Positions 18,599 to 25,501 of a stretch of DNA of 25,501 nucleotides are shown one piece after another; within the stretch, counting starts at the first letter, position 1, and each line of letters starts with the position of its first letter. The translations under genes and the position numbers were made by a program. Origin of the DNA: Elysia marginata (taxonomy: Eukaryota; Mollusca; Gastropoda; Plakobranchidae); NCBI GenBank assembly GCA_019649035.1, contig BMAT01000090.1:78270-103770 (forward strand), given 5' to 3'. The notes below the pieces were generated by a model that saw only the letters and a list, made by a program, of their open reading frames with translations, searched no databases and was not told the origin of the DNA.

Positions 18599-18911
18599 CT
18601 CTCTATCTGTTTGTGTGTGTCTCTCTCTATAAACTTATCTATCTCTCTTTCTTAAGTGTAGCACTTTCCCGATTGTGTTAATTTAGTCAAGAAGCTATAA
18701 TATCTATCTATCTATCTATCTGTCTGTCTATCTGTCAATATATCTATCTATCCATATGTCATTTTTATCTATCTATCTCTCTATGTATCTATTTACCTGA
18801 ATTTTCACCTGGATAAAAGAGCTTAAATTATAATGTAAGTAATATAATTCAAATATAGATTTTTACACATGTTTATCTATCTTTATTTCTATCTGTCTAT
18901 CTATCTACCTA
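18599..18911. repeat. TATC tetranucleotide microsatellite cluster
   Basis: Three TATC/TCTG/TCTC tracts, at about 18599-18652, 18700-18798 and 18871-18911, separated by unique AT-rich sequence. Confidence 0.9.
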
Positions 18912-19226
18912 CATAGAAAACTACAACGGTTACAGACTTTGAGAAAACCCACATTTCGCAGTACCTCTACGGTTCTTACTATATCAAACTAACTCTCACT
19001 TCTACTAACAGGTTTATAGAAAAGAATGTTGACGAAAACTGCCAAAATGGCAACCGTAGACCTAATATCTCATAATGTTGTTACATCAAGCCTAGTATGT
19101 CAGCGTCAGTTTTACCCCCTTTGAACTTTTATGTACGAGACCTACATTACCGATAGCTGCGGCGACTCTTTTTCGTGCTTTTTGTTCAAAGATCTGAAGT
19201 TCAAGACGACTTTTCCAGTAGCTTTA
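18912..19226. other. non-coding sequence, no gene seen
   Basis: Unique sequence of moderate GC between the TATC cluster and the palindrome. No frame or RNA gene is supported. Confidence 0.5.
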
Positions 19227-19275
19227 GGGTAGGCCATCGACTACTATACTAGTATAGTAGTCGATGGGGTAGGCC
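19227..19275. repeat. 34 bp perfect palindrome flanked by gggtaggcc repeats
   Basis: 19234-19267 reads identically on both strands, with its centre between 19250 and 19251 (centre tatactagtata, ends ccatcga and tcgatgg) and no spacer. The 9-mer gggtaggcc occurs directly at 19227-19235 and 19267-19275, overlapping both ends of the palindrome. This arrangement fits a local inverted duplication, for example by template switching during replication. A dimeric binding site is another possibility, but there is no supporting context. Confidence 0.9.
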
Positions 19276-19792
19276 CAACGTACCGGTATACAGTCATCTT
19301 TCTTTCCGGAGATCAAATGAGTTACTGACAAAAGAAATTATGCCAGTCAACTTTAGACTGTTCTCATACGTGGTTCATCTTTAATGTAGGGCACGAACCC
19401 TTTTTTTTCTTTCTTGTTTCAATCTTTATAACCACCCTTAGTAAAAACTTTGTACTTTATGTCGATATCTTATTCTTTCCTTCTTCCTTGATAAAATAAG
19501 ATTTTAAAGGATTTGTAGATTGTGTGAGAAGTAAGAGATGTGAAAGTTAAGATAATTATTACGAAATGGGGCTACAGGAAGAAGAATGTGAAAAAAATGT
19601 GTTATGAGATATAGGGAGGTGTGCGTGACAGGAAGAAAGCTATGTCGAGTTGGTAAGGAAGGAAATGAATAACAGACACACAATGGGAATATGTAGCCAA
19701 AGTAGAACCTAATTATGAGAAAAGGAATAAGCAACATGGAGCCGAAATAGAATACATGGGTTGAACAGAGAGGAAAATTAAAGATATAGATA
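19276..19792. other. non-coding sequence, no gene seen
   Basis: T-rich, then purine-rich sequence grading into the GA microsatellite. Minus-strand frames that cross into the repeat are artefacts of it. Confidence 0.5.
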
Positions 19793-19793
19793 C

Positions 19794-19852
<59 letters not shown>

Positions 19853-19979
19853 GAAAGAGAGAGAGAGAAACAGACAGACAGACATAAAAAGAAAGAGACA
19901 GAGACAGACAGAGAGATGGAGATACAGAGACAGAGAGAGAGAGAGAGACAGACTAAGAGAGACAGAGGCATAGAGAACG
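19793..19979. repeat. GA-rich microsatellite with 77-base homopurine run
   Basis: GA/GAAA/GACA units. Bases 19794-19870 are uninterrupted purine and include about 17 consecutive GA dinucleotides. Serine/leucine-rich minus-strand frames of 95-159 codons are repeat translations. Confidence 0.95.
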
Positions 19980-20348
19980 ACATACCAAGAGAAACAAACA
20001 GAGAGGGGGAGTTTAAATTTAGAGAGAAGCGACCCGGGAAAGATCGATAGAAAAAGCCAAAACAAGATCAGGCGTTGAAATTACGAACATGTATGTTGGT
20101 GCGTTTACATCATAAATAAGAAAAAAAAAAAGCAGGATTAAAAAAGAGGGGCAAACAGACCAAAAAAACAAAAAACATAACAGACGTTAAATAAAGGGGG
20201 AGTGAAACGGACAGACAAACATGTAGAAAGAGGTATAGTTGTGGTTAAAAACAAATTAATAATTCAGTGATCTATTTATCGCTCTACAAAAGCTATTTGT
20301 ATATATATTAGAAGCTTAACCGAGTCCGGATTTATTATTAGTGGCCAG
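19980..20348. other. A-rich non-coding sequence, no gene seen
   Basis: Purine-rich and A-rich sequence grading out of the microsatellite. No feature supported. Confidence 0.5.
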
Positions 20349-20405
20349 GACGCCGTTATTGTGCTTAAAGAGGAGGATTACATGTATATGTGTGAGGCAA
20401 TCAGT
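20349..20405 (+). other. candidate small exon, weakly immunoglobulin-like
   Basis: Between a possible acceptor (gtggccag, ending 20348) and a strong donor-like gtgagtaaag (20406), the frame reads DAVIVLKEEDYMYMCEAIS. The EDYMYMCEA part recalls the ED-x-Y-x-C end of an I-set Ig domain, but the expected Asp and Gly are displaced or replaced, and no matching first cysteine exon is found upstream. The acceptor is weak. Unspliced, the frame stays open from about 20274 to 20546. Confidence 0.15.
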
Positions 20406-21416
20406 GTGAGTAAAGCACATGTCTCTCAGGGTAGTTTTTATTTAAATCCATTAAAACAAAAATCCTGTATAATAAACCATTTCTACTTGCTTCAAAATGA
20501 AAATGCTCATCCCTTGCGTAAGCTTGAGTTAATATACTTCTTTTAATATCCAAAAGGGCTTGTGTTAGACAACTAGAAAATATTAATGCCTCAATATATA
20601 TATCTAAAAAAAAACCAACAAAACAATCTGACTTGTGCCCTATTTGCCCTGGCTGCGTCAAATAGATAATATTGTTTTATGACATCTCAAACAAAAAGTA
20701 CAATAAATCGAAAACAATTACATGTACATTGTAATCAAAGCCACAATAGAAGTTCAATGGTTGAGCATCCTCATACAAAATATTTTAACGAATTATGGTG
20801 GTGTGGGTAATTGATTCCTTTTACTCTTTGTTTTAAGCACATTAATAAATAATTATCTACCTTCAAACCTAATAACCAAGGCTATAGTTTACCTGCTTGT
20901 TTGTCTGTCTTTGTCTACGTCTCTTTGTCTCTATGCCTGCCTGTCCCTATCTGAACTTCTTTGTTGCCAATATAACTAATTTCAAATCTGTCTTGCAAAA
21001 TATTTTACATTATCCTTGGGTCACCTAGGTCTTGAACAAACGGCCTTGTCCTTGATTTATCGTTAAAAATATTAAACTTGCCTTGGGGCGAAGCCAACTT
21101 TGAAAAATATTCACCTAATTTATCATGCACTCTACATTTATATGATACCATTAAACTAGAATAGATGGTTTGCAATCGTCGAACCGAGCTTGGAATGTAG
21201 TTACGGCAAATTATTATTATGCTATAGGGTCCATTCTGTTAAATATTTATGTTCACGGGCTTTAACCATCAACAAGACGCTTCTAATTTCCATAAGATTA
21301 TATCTTCTGTTAATGTAAATCAACTTCCCCACTCTTCTCTTTTACAGTCTTTGAGAGTGTTTGCGGATCTCTTTCTTTTTTTTCCCTATGTTTCCATTTT
21401 GACAATCCCTTTTTAT
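20406..21416. other. non-coding sequence, no gene supported
   Basis: AT-rich. Degenerate CTGT/CTTTGT words occur at 20888-20950. Both frames crossing 20401-20661 lack a usable ATG on the minus strand and a recognisable domain on either strand. Confidence 0.4.
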
Positions 21417-21441
21417 TTTCTCTCTCTCTATTTTCTTTCTT

Positions 21442-21474
<33 letters not shown>

Positions 21475-21477
21475 GTC

Positions 21478-21529
<52 letters not shown>

Positions 21530-21533
21530 TTTT
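21417..21533. repeat. CT dinucleotide microsatellite
   Basis: CT repeat with a few CTGT interruptions. The longest uninterrupted pyrimidine stretches are 21431-21464 and 21486-21533. The arginine/glutamate and leucine/serine frames over it are repeat translations. Confidence 0.95.
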
Positions 21534-21737
21534 GTGTACCAATATCTATCTATTCCTCAACATTTTCTTTATCCAACTTTATCAGAAGACAGGAAATAGC
21601 TAGAAACAAATTTGTTGTATGCTTTGTCATTCTAAATTTCTATACGTGTAAAAAGGTGTATCTATTTTCCTGTCTGTCGATCTGACAAGACAGATTTGTG
21701 GCAAGATATACTATTCTGATAATATTTTACAATATAA

Positions 21738-22060
21738 TATCTATCATTATGTCTATCTATCTATTTACCTATCTATCTATCTAACTATTTATCTATTTAT
21801 CTATCTATGTATCTATCTTATTTATCAATCTATCTATCTATCTGAATATCTATCTTCCTATCTTTCTATCTCTCTTTCTATATCTTTCCATCTCTCTTTC
21901 TATATCTATCTATCTATCTTTCCGCCTGTCTGTTTATACATCTACAATTCTCTCTGCCTGTCTGTCTATCTATCTATCTATCAATCAATGTGTCTATCTA
22001 TATTTTATCCATTTATAGGTTGATAGGTATTAATCCATCTATCTTTCTATCCCATCTATA
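21738..22060. repeat. TATC tetranucleotide microsatellite
   Basis: Imperfect TATC/TTTC/TGTC array, the longest TATC tract in the window. It is densest at 21738-22010, with scattered units to 22060. Confidence 0.93.
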
Positions 22061-22387
22061 TTATCGGTCGCATTTTTTTCTTTCCAGACTGGTGCCTCCT
22101 CGCACACTCAACCGCTTCCATACAAACAGTTATTTGCTTCACTCTTTATCGGTCGATCTCTTATTCAAGCGGTGACAAAAGATTGTATTTTTACATGTTA
22201 TCTAAAAATCAAAACAACTAGTTGTACAAACCGTTTCTTATTTTCAACCATCAAGGACAAGAGAATAGCTTAAACTAGGGCAAACATTTAAAATTCAAAT
22301 TTTAGGGGACGTTCCTATCTTCAGAGCTAGTGGGAAACAAGGCTAATTTGGTTAAACATGACGCTGGTTTGGCCATTTTTAGCGGCC
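22061..22387. other. non-coding; splice-acceptor-like tract but no gene supported
   Basis: Tttttttctttccag ending at 22087 is a strong acceptor-like tract. It is followed by a 65-codon open frame (TGASSHTQPLPYKQLFASLF...). There is no recognisable domain and only a weak donor (gcggtgaca near 22172). Most likely chance beside pyrimidine-rich repeats. Confidence 0.2.
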
Positions 22388-22500
22388 TTTCCTTTCTCTC
22401 TCTCTATCTCTCTTTTTGTCTCTTTTCTCTCTCTCTCTCTCTTTTGTCTTTCTTTATGTCTCTCTCTTTTATTTTTTTCTCTCACAGTTTGTGTCTCTCC
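22388..22500. repeat. CT/TTTC-rich microsatellite
   Basis: Interrupted CT and CTTT units. The three overlapping short frames across it are repeat translations. Confidence 0.9.
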
Positions 22501-22636
22501 TACGGTAATAGCTGGCATACCTTGTAATATGTGGCTTTCTATAGGACGTTAACATTTAATACTTTCATGTTTAAAATTAATATCAAAATGGAGACAGGTT
22601 AAGGAATGAGCTAGATGTAGCGAGAAGCTAGAAAGT

Positions 22637-22702
22637 GGGAAAGACAAAGAGAGAGTAAGAGAGAGAAGGAGAGAGAGAGAGAGAAAAAGAGAGAGAGAGA
22701 AA
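22637..22702. repeat. GA-rich microsatellite
   Basis: GA and GAAA units of about 65 bases, opposite in orientation to the CT tract 150 bases upstream, so the two could pair as a loose inverted repeat. Confidence 0.9.
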
Positions 22703-23658
22703 GGTGCTGAAACTTTTTTAAAAATGTCATTCTGACAGTCGCAAATTTCTGAAAGAGCCTTGGTTAAAAAATTAGAAAGATTGTACTGTCTAAAGCTAAG
22801 AATGTTAACGACATCCCTCTAGATTTTCGCTTTCGGTAGAGAAAGTTAAGTCATATTTTCGTTTAAGTCACGTGAAAAAACCCTTTTTTTACCTGAACAA
22901 TCAAACTTGATTATGCTGCAACCAATAATAGAGACATCAATTGTGATTAGTATAGTGTGTCGAAAGCGAACTTTATAATTTTTGTTTCAGTTGTTGACAT
23001 TAAAGCTGTTTTAGTAAAGAAGATTAACAACGTGGAAGACAAACGTTACCTTAGCGGTTAGCCAACTTCTTACAACTAACAGATAAAAAATGAAAGTTTG
23101 CGCCATTGGGAATGTGATTAGAACAGAAACTTTTCGAAAACTGTCTCTATGAAGCCAATTAGTTGCGGGCAGCAACGATACTTTTGGCCTTTATTCTCAT
23201 TTCAGTGTTATTGACGCTCTCTTAGGAGACGGTTTTCAAGGTCATGTACGCAAATATAATGTATAAAGAAAACTAAACGAATCGGAACAAGGCGAAACAT
23301 AAAGTCGCATTTCTCGTTCCATTTTGAAACTGGAGAGAAGGTGGGGTTAGTTTCGAACCGAATAATCAAAAAGCTCTGACGGAAAGAGGTAGGATATCGC
23401 AACATAACGCATATTGTCTTTTGAAAAAGTACACAGGCGCAACAATTAACTGGCACTTTTATCGTTCTGAATTTTGTAAAACAAAGTTTATAACTATACA
23501 ATGCGGCGGAATAAAGGTAAAAGGCATGAACTTGAAGTCTATGATGACCTAGTAAATAATGACATTGATGTTATGCACGACGAGTCGCAATGAATTAAAT
23601 TTAATGATCTAGCGCATAATTTACTAGACCTAGACCTAGATCTTTCAGAAAAAAAAAC
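22703..23658. other. non-coding sequence, no gene supported
   Basis: Unique sequence. The 97-codon minus-strand frame at 23208-23501 starts at TTG. A 30-codon plus-strand ATG frame at 23501 (MRRNKGKRHELEVYDDLVNN...) is short and unrecognised. Three tandem 6-mers, ctagac, ctagac and ctagat, lie at 23624-23641. Confidence 0.4.
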
Positions 23659-23901
23659 ATGCAGATAGGCCATAACTGTTGGCCTTTATGTAAGTTAGGA
23701 AAACCCATTGCGGTAATGGCATTGCATTCGATGCATGGCGTCTTGCAGCTTGTAGAAAGTATTTATCTACCTTTGAATTTCGCAAGGTCGATGGATAGTT
23801 CACCCAACCAATGGGAAGCGTCTGTGGTCGCCTATCTCAGCGAATGTTTTGGCAAAATAAAAATCTTTTGTGTCCTCAATGACCTTGCTCGTTTCAGTTG
23901 A
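23659..23901 (+). CDS. small ORF, 80 aa, unrecognised (doubtful gene)
   Basis: ATG to TGA frame beginning MQIGHNCWPLCKLGKPIAVM, with a hydrophobic middle (about residues 17-40) and a fairly balanced composition ending CFGKIKIFCVLNDLARFS. An acceptor-like ctttcag lies just before it at about 23648. No domain is recognised. The local GC is higher than the flanks, and ccaatgg at about 23809 is the only regulatory-looking word. Length alone does not separate it from chance. Confidence 0.18.
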   Translation: MQIGHNCWPLCKLGKPIAVMALHSMHGVLQLVESIYLPLNFARSMDSSPNQWEASVVAYLSECFGKIKIFCVLNDLARFS

Positions 23902-25446
23902 AAGCTTACACCACTCTTGCGCATGACTGCACTTTCGACCTTAACGTTTGAGGGATTTCGGAATGAACTTGTATCAGTTTAGCGTCCAAGATGTGGCATT
24001 TTCAAAATATAATTGCTTCTGTGTTTAGGTATGTGAGGCGTTAGCTTGGTTTCATGGTTTAGAAATTGGAGATGTGATCAACATCTTGCAACATTCCAAG
24101 GCATTTCAATGTCTTTAATGACTATAAAGAAGAATATTATTTTTTGAATTCTTGCATTCGATTTATTTAACTAAATTTAGAGCAAAAATATTTTTATAAA
24201 CATAGGTTTATTTTGTAACACCGAGTTTCATTGGGAAGTAAAACTAGTATACGAAAAAAAACCCGAGGTAAGACTGACGTGGAAATAAGTGAGCCAAACT
24301 TTTCTGCAGTTCTCTTCCAGGTTTGACGCTTTTGGTGTCTCCAGATGCTAAACTTTGAATAATAAAAAGCCAAGAATTATAAATACTGGTTATATACCGT
24401 TAAAAACCAAAGGGCGTAGTAGGCGACGTTGACTCTTCATGCATTAAGTTTATAAAGCGGTGAAATTGCCTCCCCTATTATACAATTCGTGTGCATAAAT
24501 GCTTGTGTGCAGTCAGTCGATTTGCCAGGAACTTTCAGACCAAGTAAGGAATCTGTGACCTTGAATATTATTCTAGCCAATTAATAACGTTTCTTCAACG
24601 ACTTGTGTTATTCAAATTACTACATGAATAGTTTTTTGTTAGCAATAAGTAAACTAAAAATGTCAGGCTGCATAACTTTATTTGGTGTTTCGAACGGAAT
24701 ATACAACAGATTACTGGCTGATCTTATTATGTCAATAGCAAGACAAAATGCCAGGGGGGAAAGAGAAAAAAATCCTAGTACAAATTTTGTTAATGAAAGC
24801 AATGAGGGGCTTTTCCCTGTGCTTTGTTTATTTTCATAATGAAGAAAGAACCAAGACGCCATTTTGATCTATGTCTTTCAGTTAAACTAGGCATATGTTA
24901 GAATCAAAGCTATCTTAATAAGTTTTTAAGTAAACGGCCGGCCTTTTAGCCCCTTATTTAAATAAAGTGAGGGGATTTTTTTCAGTTTTGGATAATTGTT
25001 TTAGTAACTGATGTACGTCTCGACAAACACAAAACAAACTGCACATTTCTGTGTCCTTGACCAGCTTTTAAACTTCCTTCTATGACTTTCCAAATCTGTC
25101 CAAGTCCGCTTCCTGTCCTATAATTAGTCCATATCCCATACGGCCTGCACTTCTTCTGTTTCCCCTGATTAATCCACTCCAGCGCTCTTTTTCCTCGATA
25201 ATGTGTGGGTTGTATTAATAGTCACTAAATATTGATATTAGTGACCCAACACTAGATTGTAGGAAAACTAGTTTGTATCCGGCGAATTCCCTCTATAATC
25301 AGATAATCCCTTTTGAAGAGAAAATAAAAAGCTATAGAAAAGGCTCTATAAGGTTCTCTCAAAAAATTTTAGGGGAAAACTCTTTGACTTGATTTACAGA
25401 GGTTTAGTTATACTGATATAACATTGAAACAGTATCGAATACAAAC
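23902..25446. other. non-coding sequence, no gene supported
   Basis: AT-rich. Two overlapping opposite-strand frames at 24603-24862 have no recognisable domain; the plus one begins at TTG. A C/T-rich patch at 25060-25200 gives an open but ATG-less minus-strand frame, explained by composition. gtcactaa and ttagtgac at about 25220-25245 form a hairpin with a short AT loop. Confidence 0.4.
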
Positions 25447-25463
25447 AAGAAAAGGAAAGAGAG

Positions 25464-25501
<38 letters not shown>
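25447..25501. repeat. GA microsatellite running off the window end
   Basis: Uninterrupted purine from 25447 to the last base, with more than 15 consecutive GA dinucleotides at the end. The true length is unknown because the window stops inside it. Confidence 0.95.

Noticed and set aside
19504..20065. 159- and 95-codon minus-strand ORFs, the longest in the window
   Set aside because: Central parts are GA-repeat translations; outer parts show no domain.
21249..21599. 116-codon plus-strand and 66-codon minus-strand ORFs
   Set aside because: Both pass through the CT dinucleotide tract and derive their composition from it.
23208..23501. 97-codon minus-strand ORF
   Set aside because: Starts at TTG and has no recognisable domain or splice context.
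24603..24862. Overlapping opposite-strand ORFs of 78 and 80 codons
   Set aside because: Neither has a recognised motif; the plus-strand one starts at TTG; opposite-strand overlap of this kind is common by chance.
25020..25215. Minus-strand open frame of ~75-80 codons with tryptophans
   Set aside because: No start codon. Two overlapping frames look equally coding-like, which points to the purine-rich composition.

Overview
This window looks like AT-rich, repeat-dense, non-coding nuclear DNA from an animal. No bacterial, viral or organellar gene organisation is visible. There are no long ORFs: the longest open frames are translations of microsatellites. Many of the other 60-100 codon frames start at TTG or GTG, which is not meaningful for a eukaryote. 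The repeat content suggests a lophotrochozoan, most plausibly a heterobranch gastropod. It includes long TATC, CT/GA, AAT and AGT microsatellites, tRNA-derived SINEs, a 5'-truncated non-LTR retrotransposon, and recurring ctagac/agatct motifs. The organism is an inference from general resemblance, not a match I could test.

Layout. 1-443 is a GA-rich start followed by a TATC microsatellite. About 1296-3170 is a two-unit tandem duplication (units of roughly 970 and 900 bp), flanked on both sides by copies of a short tatatagcgc...gctcaaagc dispersed motif. 3455-7440 is mostly unique AT-rich sequence with a few short coding-like frames. 7441-7569 and 10488-10615 are near-identical direct copies of a ~128 bp segment. 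Between them lie a 236 bp SINE with a 12 bp target-site duplication (7688-7923) and a truncated retrotransposon tail with its own 12 bp target-site duplication (9217-9701, minus strand). 12076-12260 is an AGT microsatellite, 13107-13391 an AAT-rich microsatellite, 13841-14150 a minus-strand tRNA-derived SINE, and 14313-14628 a CT-rich microsatellite. 14630-18600 is largely unique. From 18600 to the end, TATC and CT/GA microsatellites dominate, and the last bases are inside a GA run. A 34 bp perfect palindrome sits at 19234-19267.

No host gene can be called with confidence. A few short stretches combine an open frame with good splice signals (18161-18336, 6922-7060, 20349-20405) or have a coding-like composition (3554-3718, 4876-5055, 11538-11684). 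They are listed at low confidence as candidates to test against transcripts. The best-supported biology is mobile-element history: three insertions whose boundaries are defined by direct repeats, plus segmental and tandem duplications. I do not see an operon, a defence system or a biosynthetic cluster.
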